Origin: Streptomyces sp. ISL-87
GTDB lineage: Bacteria; Actinomycetota; Actinomycetes; Streptomycetales; Streptomycetaceae
DNA: 64,000 nt
Direction of reading: 5' to 3'
Assembly: GCF_018614095.1 (NCBI RefSeq)
Contig: NZ_JAGGOY010000028.1
Coordinates: 1 to 64,000 of the forward strand
Under the pieces are notes generated by a model. It was not told the DNA's origin, did no database searches, and saw nothing but the letters and a program-made list of their open reading frames with translations. Positions 51,975 to 60,120 of the stretch are shown here, one piece after another; position 1 is the stretch's first letter; every line of letters starts with the position of its first letter. The position numbers were made by a program, and so were the translations under genes.

Positions 51975-52300
51975 GCCGCCGACGTTAACCCCGCGAGCCG
52001 CCCCGTACCGGGCGGCGTGCCCGACGCGCGACCGGCTTGGTGTTGGCCGCTCACGGCCGTGCCGCGGGACGGCGGGGTGACTCGGCCGCTTCCTCACCAT
52101 GGTCCCGCCCAAGCGGCTCGTCTGCACCTGGGGCTGGGAGAGCGGCGGCCACCCGTCACCATCGGGTGGTGATGCAGCGGCGGACGTCCGCGCGCATGAT
52201 CGAAGATGGCGGGCACATACGAAAAGGAGATGTGCTCGCCGTCGGAGACCGTGTGCGGTGGGGGCCGGCCAGCCGTGACCACTGGAGAGGGTGTTCGTTC
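51975..52300. promoter_or_regulatory. Divergent intergenic region
   Basis: 326 bases between two divergent genes. No credible gene is seen. A small inverted repeat (CACCCG then CGGGTG, about 52149-52166) and an isolated AAAAGGAGATG at 52218-52228 are present. The latter opens only a short, non-conserved frame. It should contain both promoters. Confidence 0.4.
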
Positions 52301-53140
52301 ATGTGCCGATGGCTCGCTTATTCGGGAACCCCGTTGCTCCTGGAAACCATCCTGTACAAGCCCGCGCACTCCCTGATCGACCAGAGCCTCCACTCCCGTA
52401 TGGGTGTCGAGACGACCAACGGAGACGGATTCGGTATCGGCTGGTATCCGGAGCACGCGGAGATCGACACCCCCGCGGTCGTGCGCGACATCGGTCCGGC
52501 CTGGAACAACCGCAATCTGCGGGAGATAGCCGAGCACGTCAAATCTCCCCTGTTCTTCGCCCACGTACGGGCCACGACGGGCACAGCGGTGCAGCAGTCG
52601 AACTGTCACCCCTTCCGGCACGGCCGCTGGATGTGGATGCACAACGGCTCCATCGCCGGCTTCCAAGCCATGCGAAGGGAACTCTGCATGGCCGTTGACC
52701 CCGCCCTCTTCCTGGACATCGAGGGAACCACGGACTCCGAGGTGATGTTCTTCCTCGCGCTGACCTTCGGCCTGGACGACGACCCCCCGGGCGCCGTGGC
52801 CCGGATGGTGGGCCTCGTCGAGCGCACCGGTCACACTCATGGCATCGCCACCCCCATGCAGATGACCGTCGCCGTGACCGACGGCTCAGCGGTCTGGGCG
52901 TTTCGCTACGCCAGTGACGGCGCCGCCAGGTCGCTGTACTACAGCAGCCAGGTGGACTCGTTGCGAGCGCTGCATCCCGACGTGTCGTTCCTCCGGGGTC
53001 TGTCCGAAGAGACACGCCTCGTCGTATCCGAGCCCTTGGGTGATCTGCCCGGGGCGTGGAACGAGGTACCACAGCACAGTTACGGCGTAGTGCGACCAGG
53101 AGCGGACGCACTTCACCCGTTCGCTCCGCTGCCGGCCTGA
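52301..53140 (+). CDS. Class II glutamine amidotransferase (YafJ/EgtC-like)
   Basis: A 279-residue Ntn hydrolase. After removal of Met1 the nucleophile is Cys2 (MCRWLAYSGTPLLLETIL). The glutaminase landmarks ETTNGDGFGIGWYPEH, FFAHVRATTGTAVQQSNCHPF and WMWMHNGSIAGFQ are intact. The protein has only the glutaminase domain and no synthetase, as in YafJ and the gamma-glutamyl hydrolase EgtC. No ergothioneine genes are nearby, so a general amidohydrolase or detoxification role is more likely. Confidence 0.9.
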   Translation: MCRWLAYSGTPLLLETILYKPAHSLIDQSLHSRMGVETTNGDGFGIGWYPEHAEIDTPAVVRDIGPAWNNRNLREIAEHVKSPLFFAHVRATTGTAVQQSNCHPFRHGRWMWMHNGSIAGFQAMRRELCMAVDPALFLDIEGTTDSEVMFFLALTFGLDDDPPGAVARMVGLVERTGHTHGIATPMQMTVAVTDGSAVWAFRYASDGAARSLYYSSQVDSLRALHPDVSFLRGLSEETRLVVSEPLGDLPGAWNEVPQHSYGVVRPGADALHPFAPLPA

Positions 53141-53184
53141 CCCCTCAATGCGGCGGGCCGCAGGCGGCGGGACCGCCCGGGGCT

Positions 53185-53271
53185 CACGATCCCCTCGCGG
53201 AGGCTGCCCTCGGGCCCACGATCCCCTCGCGGAGGCTGCCCTCGGGCCCACGATCCCCTCGCGGAGGCTGC
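53185..53271. repeat. 32-bp tandem repeat, about 2.7 copies
   Basis: The unit beginning CACGATCCCCTCGCGGAGGC recurs at 53185, 53217 and 53249 with an exact 32-base period and no mismatch. The third copy stops after about 23 bases. CCTCGCGGAGG inside each unit is a small palindrome (CCTC-GCG-GAGG). The repeat lies between two genes, downstream of the glutamine amidotransferase. Confidence 0.9.
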
Positions 53272-53336
53272 CCGCCGCGTCACCCGGGCGCGCGGCCCCG
53301 CTGGCACCCCTGCCGTCCGACCGGCTTGCTTGAGGA

Positions 53337-53972
53337 ATGACGCAGGGAGCACCACCGGGGACGTCCCCGGGACAGAGCCTGAGCACCCCCCGGGCCGCAG
53401 GGCTGGCAGGGGTCGTCTTCGCCGTCCTGCTGGCGGCCGCCATAGTGCTCGCACGGATCGCGCTGCCGGAAGGGGGCGGCGCGGACAAGATCGAGGTCAC
53501 TTCGGGCCAGCGGAACGCCGTGACCACGGCAGTGGAACTCGTACCGTTCGCCGGCATCGCCTTCCTGTGGTTCATGGGCGCCCTGCGCGAGCACACCGGC
53601 GCCGCCGAGGACCGGTTCGTCGCCACCGTCTTCCTCGGCAGCGGTCTGATCTTCGTCGCCACCCTCTTCGGCTCCGCCGCGGCCGCCGGGACCGTGCTGG
53701 ACGCCGACCAGCCCCAGGACTTCGGCCGCCACTACGCGTACACGCTGCTCATGACGTACGGGATGCGCATGGCAGCCGTCTTCGTCTTCGCGACCTCGAC
53801 CATCGGGCGCAGACTCGGGGTCTTCCCGCGTTGGCTGACCCTGGCCGGATCCGTCGCCGGCCTGGTCCTTCTGGTGATCGGCTCCGCCGTGCCCTGGTCC
53901 GAGCTGGTCTTCCCGGCCTGGTCCCTGATCGTCAGTCTGTACATTCTGCGGGCCCGCCGCCGCTCCCCGTGA
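53337..53972 (+). CDS. Integral membrane protein, unknown function
   Basis: 211 residues with five predicted helices (AAGLAGVVFAVLLAAAIVLARIAL, AVELVPFAGIAFLWFMGAL, FVATVFLGSGLIFVATLFGSAAAA, YTLLMTYGMRMAAVFVFATSTI, WLTLAGSVAGLVLLVIGSAVP). The loop LREHTGAAEDRFVATV and the arrangement are shared with a family of uncharacterised actinobacterial membrane proteins. The ATG follows GAGGA at short distance. There is no functional clue from context. Confidence 0.8.
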   Translation: MTQGAPPGTSPGQSLSTPRAAGLAGVVFAVLLAAAIVLARIALPEGGGADKIEVTSGQRNAVTTAVELVPFAGIAFLWFMGALREHTGAAEDRFVATVFLGSGLIFVATLFGSAAAAGTVLDADQPQDFGRHYAYTLLMTYGMRMAAVFVFATSTIGRRLGVFPRWLTLAGSVAGLVLLVIGSAVPWSELVFPAWSLIVSLYILRARRRSP

Positions 53973-54078
53973 GACGCCTCGGGCCCCCGTCACCCCAATG
54001 CCCTCCCGGACGAGCCGCCCAGGCCTGCGCCGCGCACGCTGGGTCGGGTAGCCGCGGGGGTCACCGAAAGGACGCACC

Positions 54079-54339
54079 TTGCTAAGGCTTGTCGTCGATC
54101 TCAACCGGTGCCAGGGATACGCGCAGTGCGCATTCCTCGCGCCCGACGTCTTCGCGATGCACGGAGACGAAGGACTGCTCTACGACCCGCAGGCCGCCGA
54201 CGCCCAACGCGAACGGGTCGCTCAAGCCGTCGCCGCCTGCCCCGTGCAGGCGATTCTCGTCGACGAACTGGACATGGCCGCCGCCGCACCCGAAACCGGG
54301 CGTGCTCCCGCCGGGACCAGGGAGGCCTCCGGTGCATGA
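54079..54339 (+). CDS. Ferredoxin of the P450 system
   Basis: An 86-residue protein of which the first 65 residues are a ferredoxin with ligands in CQGYAQC and the later AACPVQAI. The motif supplies three Cys, so a [3Fe-4S] cluster is expected, as in many actinobacterial P450 ferredoxins. TTG start with GAAAGGA upstream. It overlaps the reductase gene by eight bases and is first in the ferredoxin-reductase-P450 operon. It carries electrons from the reductase to the P450. The last 20 residues are a disordered Ala/Gly/Thr tail. Confidence 0.92.
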   Translation: MLRLVVDLNRCQGYAQCAFLAPDVFAMHGDEGLLYDPQAADAQRERVAQAVAACPVQAILVDELDMAAAAPETGRAPAGTREASGA

Positions 54340-55723
54340 CGGAACCCTGGACCAGCTCAAGCGCGACGGCCGGATCGTCGTGGTGGGAGCCTCGCTGGCC
54401 GGCCTGCGCGCCGCCGAGACACTGCGCGAGAAGGGCTTCGCCGGATCGCTCACCCTGATCGGCGACGAGCCCCACGAGCCGTACGACCGCCCGCCCCTGT
54501 CCAAACAGGTTCTGCTGGGCAAGGCCACCGCAGACCGTACGGCGCTGCCCCGCCGCCGCGCGATCGACGCCGAGTGGCGGCTCGGCGTACCGGCCAACGG
54601 CCTCGACATGGCGGCCCGGCGGGTCAAGCTGGCCGACGGCGAGGAGGTGCCGTACGACCGGCTGCTGATCGCCACCGGCGTTCGCGCCCGCCCCTGGCCG
54701 AACGAGGCCGAAGGAGAGCTCGACGGCGTCTTCGTACTGCGCACCCGCGACGACGGTGCCGCGCTGGCCCGCCGCCTCGACGCCGGACCCCGCCGAGTCC
54801 TGGTCATCGGCGCCGGATTCACCGGCTCCGAGATCGCCTCCGCATGCCGCGAGCGCGGCCTGGAGGTCACCGTCGCCGAACGCGGCGACGCGCCGCTCGT
54901 CGGGGCGCTGGGCGGTGTGATCGGCGCCGTGGCCGCCGAGCTCCACCGGGAGAACGGCGTCGACCTGCGCACCGGCATCATGGTCACCGGCCTGGAGGGT
55001 GACTCCTCGGGACGCGTCCGGGCCGCGGCCCTCTCGGACGGCACCACGCTGGAGTGCGACGTGGTGGTCGTCTCCCTCGGCGCCCAGCGCAACACCGAGT
55101 GGCTGGCGGGGTCCGGCCTGGGGGCGGGCCCGCGCGGCATCGCGTGCGACGCCGGCTGCCGGGCCTTCGACATCCGGGGCATCGTCACCGACGACATCTT
55201 CGTGGCGGGCGACGTGGCCCGCTCCCCGCACCCGCTCTTCGGCTACCAGTTCCTGTCCCTGGAGCACTGGGGCAACGCCGTTTCCCAGGCCGAGACCGCG
55301 GCCCACAACATGCTCAGCGAGAGCACGGACCGCCTGCCCCACATCTGGGTACCCGCCTTCTGGTCCTCCCAGTTCGGGGTGAACATCAAATCGGTCGGCG
55401 TGCCCCCCATGGGCACCGAGATCATGTTCACCCAGGGCTCGCGCGCCGAGCGCCGCTTCACAGCTGTCTACGGGTACCAGGGCCGCGTCATCGGGGCCGT
55501 CACCTTCGACAACTCGCGCTGGCTGCAGTTCTACCAGCAGCAGATCGAGGAGACCGCGCCGTTCCCGCCGCCGTTCCCCACGGTCGACCGGCGCTCCGAC
55601 GGGCACAAGCCGGTCCCTGCGGACTTCCCCGACCCCTCCGTGCCCACGCACGGACCCACCATCACCCTCAGCGGGTACTCCCCGGCCGACCGCCGGATGA
55701 CATTCACCCCCGCCGGGCACTGA
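54332..55723 (+). CDS. FAD-dependent ferredoxin reductase
   Basis: A 463-residue flavoprotein. The FAD motif is IVVVGASLAGLRAAETLRE, the NAD motif VLVIGAGFTGSEIASACRERG, and the FAD-closing segment is DIFVAGDVARSPHPLFGYQFLSLEHWGNAVSQAETAAHN. It belongs to the putidaredoxin-reductase-like family that feeds P450 ferredoxins, with an extended C-terminus (last 60 residues, rich in Pro). A GTG start at 54332 with GGGAGG lies inside the ferredoxin gene end. The P450 follows 29 bases downstream. Confidence 0.93.
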   Translation: MHDGTLDQLKRDGRIVVVGASLAGLRAAETLREKGFAGSLTLIGDEPHEPYDRPPLSKQVLLGKATADRTALPRRRAIDAEWRLGVPANGLDMAARRVKLADGEEVPYDRLLIATGVRARPWPNEAEGELDGVFVLRTRDDGAALARRLDAGPRRVLVIGAGFTGSEIASACRERGLEVTVAERGDAPLVGALGGVIGAVAAELHRENGVDLRTGIMVTGLEGDSSGRVRAAALSDGTTLECDVVVVSLGAQRNTEWLAGSGLGAGPRGIACDAGCRAFDIRGIVTDDIFVAGDVARSPHPLFGYQFLSLEHWGNAVSQAETAAHNMLSESTDRLPHIWVPAFWSSQFGVNIKSVGVPPMGTEIMFTQGSRAERRFTAVYGYQGRVIGAVTFDNSRWLQFYQQQIEETAPFPPPFPTVDRRSDGHKPVPADFPDPSVPTHGPTITLSGYSPADRRMTFTPAGH

Positions 55724-55752
55724 CCCGCAACGCGCCCCCCGGAGGACCCGCC

Positions 55753-56997
55753 ATGACCCAAGCCCAAGGCATCCTGAACCAGATCCTGGACTACGCCAAT
55801 CGTGCGAACCCGTACCCGCTGTACGAGGAACTGCGCAAGACCCCGGTCTTCCACGACGGGGAAGGGCCGTACGTCATCAGCACCTACTACGACATCCAGA
55901 GCCTGCTGCACGACCCGCGGCTCAGCTCCGACTCCCGCAACCTGGCAGCGGTGGCCGGGGACCCGCTGGCCGAAGGCGCGGAGGAGGGGGCCGCGGCCCT
56001 GCCGCCGTCCTTCCTGAAGCTGGATCCCCCGGAACACGACCGGCTGCGCCGGATGACCAACCGGCCCTTCGGGCCGCCGCACTCCCCGCACCGCATCGAA
56101 GGGATGCGCGGCGACCTCCGCGATATCGTCATGGGTCTCATCGACAACCTCGGCGACCCCGCACGCATCGACCTCGTCGATCAGTTCTCCTACCCGTTCC
56201 CCGTCACCATGATCTGCCGGCTGCTGGGCGTGCCGCGCGAAGACGAGGCACGCTTCCACGTCTGGGCCGACACCCTCGCCGCGAGCCTGGACCCCGACCC
56301 GGACGCCGACCAGGCCGAGCGGCTCAAGACCACCCACGACGCCCGGATGGAGCTGGGCATGTACCTGGCCGGGCTGATCGAGGAGCGGCGCAAGGACCCC
56401 GGCGACGACATGCTGTCCCAACTGGCCGCCGGGCACGGCCAGGACGAGACGATGAGCACGATGGAGCTGCTCAGCACCGCCGCCCTGCTGCTGATCGCGG
56501 GCCACGAGACCACCGTCAACCTGATCACCAACGGGATGCTCACGCTTCTGCGCAACCCGGACGTCCTGGGGCAGTTGCGCGAGAACCCGGGACTTTCGGT
56601 GCCCCTGGTCGAGGAGTTGCTGCGGTTCGAGCCGCCGGTGCAACTCCTGCCGCAGCGCACTCCGCTCGTCGACATCGAGGTCCGAGGGGTCACCATCCCC
56701 AAGGGCTCCTCGATGTGGCTGATCCTGGCCTCCGGCAACCGGGACCCGAACCGCTTCAAGGACCCGGACCGCTTCGACCCGTACCGCAAGGACATCCAGC
56801 ACCTGGGCCTCGGCAGCGGTATCCACAGCTGCTTCGGCGCCCCGCTGGCACGCCTGGAGGCGCAGCTCGCCCTGAGCGAACTGGCCCGCCGCTTGGAGAA
56901 CCCGCGCCTGATCGAGGACCCGCCGGCCTATCGCCAGAACGCGGTCCTTCGCGGCCCGCGCCACTTGCCGATCACTTGCGACGGGATCCGACCCTGA
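55753..56997 (+). CDS. Cytochrome P450
   Basis: A 414-residue bacterial P450. I-helix oxygen-binding motif LLIAGHETTVN; ExxR in VEELLRFEPP; heme-ligand loop LGLGSGIHSCFGAPLAR with Cys360 (the first Phe of the usual FxxGxHxCxG is Leu). It is preceded by GGAGGACCCGCC and its own ferredoxin and reductase, a complete three-component monooxygenase. The substrate is not deducible. It resembles CYP107/CYP105-like hydroxylases of streptomycetes. Confidence 0.95.
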   Translation: MTQAQGILNQILDYANRANPYPLYEELRKTPVFHDGEGPYVISTYYDIQSLLHDPRLSSDSRNLAAVAGDPLAEGAEEGAAALPPSFLKLDPPEHDRLRRMTNRPFGPPHSPHRIEGMRGDLRDIVMGLIDNLGDPARIDLVDQFSYPFPVTMICRLLGVPREDEARFHVWADTLAASLDPDPDADQAERLKTTHDARMELGMYLAGLIEERRKDPGDDMLSQLAAGHGQDETMSTMELLSTAALLLIAGHETTVNLITNGMLTLLRNPDVLGQLRENPGLSVPLVEELLRFEPPVQLLPQRTPLVDIEVRGVTIPKGSSMWLILASGNRDPNRFKDPDRFDPYRKDIQHLGLGSGIHSCFGAPLARLEAQLALSELARRLENPRLIEDPPAYRQNAVLRGPRHLPITCDGIRP

Positions 56998-57047
56998 AGG
57001 CGGTCAGCCCTTCTGCTGCCGCGCTTTGTCGATCTAGGCTTTGGCGC

Positions 57048-57350
57048 ATGTCACAATCAGTAAGACTTGTCATCCTGATCACCACTCTTCCGGGTCGCGG
57101 CCGGGAGCAGATCGATGCATACGAGCGGCTCGCGCCGATCGTGCGAGCCGAAGACGGATGCCTGCAGTACGACCTGCACCAGGTGAGTGGCGATCCCGAC
57201 CGCTTTGTTCTCATCGAGCAGTGGTCGTCGAAGGCGGCGCTCGCCGCACACGATGTCACCCCGCACATGATCGAAGCCGACGCGGCCAGCCCGGCGTTCC
57301 GAGCGGGTCCCGCAGAGGTGATCGAGCTCGTCGCCGAACCACTGGCCTGA
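57048..57350 (+). CDS. Antibiotic biosynthesis monooxygenase (ABM) domain protein
   Basis: A 100-residue protein of the ABM/YgiN family: VRLVILITTLPGRGREQIDAYERLAPIVRAEDGCLQYDLHQVSGDPDRFVLIEQWSSKAALAAHDVTPHM. These small dimeric ferredoxin-like folds oxidise quinols or polyketide anthrones without cofactor. It starts 51 bases after the P450 stop on the same strand, so a shared transcript is possible, though the gap contains no clear coupling. Confidence 0.9.
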   Translation: MSQSVRLVILITTLPGRGREQIDAYERLAPIVRAEDGCLQYDLHQVSGDPDRFVLIEQWSSKAALAAHDVTPHMIEADAASPAFRAGPAEVIELVAEPLA

Positions 57351-57498
57351 ACGAATCACGCACCGAGCCTTACGAGCTTGTGCCCGCCGCCCCCGCGGGC
57401 GGCGGGCCGGGTACCGTCCGGCGTCAGGTGCCCTGCTGGACCGTGCGCCGGTAGTGCTCGGCGATCTCAAGCCGTGCCCGTCGAGGTGACGTGCTGGT

Positions 57499-57522
57499 GG
57501 GGCCGGGTGCGAACCCCGGCCC
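57499..57522. terminator. Hairpin terminator with GCGA tetraloop
   Basis: GGGGCCGGGT and ACCCCGGCCC fold with a GNRA-type loop (GCGA) just beyond the DinB-family stop codon on the minus strand. Confidence 0.5.
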
Positions 57523-57525
57523 TCG

Positions 57526-58086
57526 TTACTGGCCCACCCGTCCGTCGATGCACTCGCGCAACAGGTCGGCGTGCCCGCAGTGACGGGCGTACTCGTCGAT
57601 CCTGTGCACCATCAGCTCCCGCACCGCGATCCCGTCCTTGCCCACGCGCTCGCCCAGGTCCGGGTGCTCGGCCAGCGCGGCGTCGGTCGCGGCCTGCTCA
57701 CGCTCCAGGTCGAAGTACGCGGCGTCGACCACGGCCTGCTCGGCGACAGCTCCGTAGAAGTCCGAGTCACGCTCGCCGTACAGCTTCGGCAGCGGGTCAC
57801 CGTCGCTGATCCAGTTTCGCCAGTCCCGTTCCACCTCGGCGAGGTGCCGAACCAGGCCGAGCAGCGACATCGTCGACGGCGGAACCGACTGACGGGCCAG
57901 TTGCTCCGCATCCAGGCCCTCGCACTTCATCCGCAGGGTCATGCGGTAGCTCGCCAGGAAGTCCTGCAGCGTCGCAAGCTCGCCGTCCGGACTGACTCCT
58001 TCGCTGTTGCGGGGGTCGTCGTCCGGATCGGCCCACATGTCGGGGTAGACGGTTGCCTGAGTCCATCGCGCGGGTTGGTCACTCAT
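57526..58086 (-). CDS. DinB family protein (DUF664-like)
   Basis: 186 residues of the DinB/DUF664 four-helix-bundle family. Metal-binding His positions are seen in LVRHLAEVERDWRNW and VHRIDEYARHCGHADLLRECIDG. ATLQDFLASYRMTLRMKCEGLDAEQLARQSVPPSTMSLLGLV is the standard first half. Family members include thiol-dependent detoxification enzymes such as mycothiol or bacillithiol transferases, so a stress role is plausible. Met at 58086 is used; Met at 58095 is possible. Confidence 0.88.
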   Translation of the reverse strand: MSDQPARWTQATVYPDMWADPDDDPRNSEGVSPDGELATLQDFLASYRMTLRMKCEGLDAEQLARQSVPPSTMSLLGLVRHLAEVERDWRNWISDGDPLPKLYGERDSDFYGAVAEQAVVDAAYFDLEREQAATDAALAEHPDLGERVGKDGIAVRELMVHRIDEYARHCGHADLLRECIDGRVGQ

Positions 58087-58177
58087 GCGCCGCATGTTCG
58101 CCTGTGACGGCCCGAGTTCGCCACTGAGTTATCGCTTCGAGGCGACGCCACGGTGGTGCCGCCAGGTGATCCGCCGG

Positions 58178-58262
58178 ACAGGATCGGACGCGACAGGACC
58201 GGACGCGAAAGGACCGGACGGGACAGGACCGGACGGGACAGGACCGGATACGACCGGACCGG
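58178..58262. repeat. 15-bp tandem repeat, about five to six copies
   Basis: Units of the form ACAGGACCGGACGGG run head to tail with a few base changes from 58178 to about 58262. They occupy the whole space between the DinB-family and DUF1905 genes and end at the DUF1905 stop codon. Confidence 0.85.
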
Positions 58263-58264
58263 AC

Positions 58265-58534
58265 CTAGTCCGTGATCCGCTCCAGCAGCCGGACCGTTAC
58301 GGGGTCGCCCTCCTCCTTGCCGATCGCCTTGCGGGTGTCGGCTGTCACCGGCAGCTTGTGCCTTCCGTCGCCCAGGGCCATGAAGGAGCTCCGGAAGGGA
58401 TGGCCGTCGATCGTGCCGCGGACCTTGACCAGGCCTCGCGTGCCGAAGAACTCGGTCGACTCGGGCCAGATGACATAGGTCCAGCCGCCCTTCTCCGGGC
58501 TCTTCTGCAGGATCGCTGTGAACTGCTCGTCCAT
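58265..58534 (-). CDS. DUF1905 domain protein
   Basis: An 89-residue beta-barrel protein of the DUF1905 family: [76 protein letters not shown]. The family often appears fused or adjacent to YdeI/OmpD-like domains. Function is unknown. It stands alone, opposite in direction to nadE. Confidence 0.9.
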   Translation of the reverse strand: MDEQFTAILQKSPEKGGWTYVIWPESTEFFGTRGLVKVRGTIDGHPFRSSFMALGDGRHKLPVTADTRKAIGKEEGDPVTVRLLERITD

Positions 58535-58768
58535 GACGGATCGCCTCCGGCGTCACGGGGGCCTGATGCCTCCTCTCCACGGTAGACGGCGACGGGCGCC
58601 GGAAATCATCGCGTATCCCCGTGATCCATCGATCGGGAGCTCAGGGGGAGCCGGCCGTCCGGACGCCGAGGCGGCAGCCACAGGCGGGCCGACGGATCGC
58701 GGACCAGCTGCTTCGACTAGGGTCGGGGACCGCACACCATGAGCCACCATCGACCACGAGGAGCAGCC

Positions 58769-59599
58769 GTGAGCCGGCCGGCGTCCACCGTTCTGCAGCA
58801 GGAGATCGCCCGGGAACTCCAGGTGTCGGAGACTTTCGACGCACAGCGGGAGATCGAGCGCCGGGTGGCCTTCCTGGCGGAACGGCTCACCTCCACCGGC
58901 CTGCGCTCCCTGGTGCTCGGGATCAGCGGCGGGGTGGACTCCACCACGGCCGGACGGCTCTGCCAGCTCGCCGTGGAGCGGGCCCGCGAGGGCGGTCACG
59001 AGGCGACCTTCTACGCGATGCGGCTGCCCTACGGCGTCCAGGCCGATGAGAAGGACGCCCAGCTCGCCCTCGGCTTCATCAACGCGGACCGGGTGCTGAC
59101 GGTGGACGTCAAGCCCGCCAGCGACGCCGCGCTGGAGGCCGCCCTCGCCGGCGGTACCGTCTTCCGGGACGCCCACCACCAGGACTTCGTGCAGGGCAAC
59201 ATCAAGGCCCGCCAGCGCATGATTGCCCAGTACGCGGTGGCCGGTGCCCACGACGGTCTGGTCGTCGGCACCGACCACGCGGCGGAGGCGGTCTCCGGCT
59301 TCTTCACCAAGTTCGGCGACGGCGCGGCCGACCTGGTCCCCCTGACCGGCCTGACCAAGCGCCGGGTACGCGCCGTGGCCGACCTCCTGGGCGCCCCGAC
59401 GGAGCTGGTCTGGAAGACCCCCACGGCGGACCTGGAGACCCTGGACCCGGGCAAGGCCGATGAGGACGCCCTCGGTGTCACGTACGACGACATCGACGAT
59501 TTCCTGGAGGGCAAGCCCGTCGACGAGCGCGCCTTCGACACGATCGTCCGCCGCTACCGCCTCACCGAGCACAAGCGCCAGCTCCCGGTCGCGCCGTAA
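58769..59599 (+). CDS. nadE: Ammonia-dependent NAD+ synthetase
   Basis: A 276-residue enzyme that converts deamido-NAD and ammonia to NAD with ATP. PP-loop LGISGGVDSTTAGRLCQLAV, the substrate segment YGVQADEKDAQLAL, QGNIKARQRMIAQY, GTDHAAEAVSGFFTKFGDGAADLVPLTGLTKRRVRA and C-terminal RRYRLTEHKRQLPVAP are all canonical. GTG at 58769 with AGGAG six bases upstream gives the same length as E. coli NadE (275). It lacks the glutaminase domain found in many actinobacterial main-copy NadE enzymes. Confidence 0.95.
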   Translation: MSRPASTVLQQEIARELQVSETFDAQREIERRVAFLAERLTSTGLRSLVLGISGGVDSTTAGRLCQLAVERAREGGHEATFYAMRLPYGVQADEKDAQLALGFINADRVLTVDVKPASDAALEAALAGGTVFRDAHHQDFVQGNIKARQRMIAQYAVAGAHDGLVVGTDHAAEAVSGFFTKFGDGAADLVPLTGLTKRRVRAVADLLGAPTELVWKTPTADLETLDPGKADEDALGVTYDDIDDFLEGKPVDERAFDTIVRRYRLTEHKRQLPVAP

Positions 59600-59615
59600 C
59601 GGATCCATCCCGCTC

Positions 59616-59936
59616 ACGCAGGCATGGGGCGGCGGCCTGGTCGCCCCCGTGGACGGCCTGCGGTTCGTCGTCCCCGTCCCCAGCGTGTACGCCCGGCCGA
59701 ACCCGAAGTACTCCGGGCGCCGGGGCGGGGCCACCTGGCTCAACATGATCAATGACCAGGCGGCGGGGCTGGGCGGGAAGGTGGTGGCGGGCACCGTCCG
59801 TGACGAGGACGTGGCCCGCCTCTCGCCGTTCGTGCGGCACCACATCAACATGCTCGGCCGGTACTCCTTCCAGCTCCCCGACCTGCCCGGCGGCCTGCGT
59901 CCGCTGCGCGACCCGGAGTCGGCCGAAGACGTGTGA
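59616..59936 (+). mobile_element. Tn3-family transposase remnant with internal deletion
   Basis: Reads AWGGGLVAPVDGLRFVVPVPS, then PKYSGRRGGATWLNMINDQAAG, typical of the DDE region of Tn3 TnpA. It then jumps to RLSPFVRHHINMLGRYSFQLPDLPGGLRPLRDPESAEDV, the normal TnpA C-terminus. Several hundred residues between the two blocks are missing in frame, and the whole N-terminus is absent. No terminal inverted repeats were noticed. Confidence 0.75.
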
Positions 59937-59953
59937 CCCCGGTGCGGGCGGCC

Positions 59954-59983
59954 GTCACCGCCCGGGGCTATCCCCGCGGTGAC
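59954..59983. terminator. Hairpin beyond the Tn3 remnant
   Basis: GTCACCG and CGGTGAC enclose GCCCGGGG, a short loop and CCCCG, giving a stem with a small bulge about 18 bases after the remnant's stop codon. It may have served the lost transposase gene. Confidence 0.45.
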
Positions 59984-60120
59984 GCTTGCACTGGTCACCG
60001 GCGCGCCGAGCGTGGCGGCGGGTGAGAGCTCCGGGCTGCTGCTGGGCCGACGCTGGGGTGCGCGCGGCCGCCACACCGGTGGCTGCGACGGCCATGGATG
60101 GCATCGGCTCGTGGTTCGAG

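Noticed and set aside
52037..52300. N-terminal extension of the glutamine amidotransferase
   Set aside because: The Ntn-hydrolase nucleophile must be Cys2 after Met1 at 52301. Any extension would bury it.
53185..53271. CRISPR-like repeat
   Set aside because: Repeats abut directly without spacer sequence.
57480..57525. Possible tRNA 3' half (CCGGGTGCGAACCCCGG resembles a T-arm)
   Set aside because: The loop lacks the TTC of the T-loop, and no acceptor, D- or anticodon arm could be found upstream. It reads better as the terminator of the DinB-family gene.
58178..58262. CRISPR-like repeat
   Set aside because: Units are contiguous 15-mers with no spacers and no cas genes are nearby. It is a simple tandem repeat.
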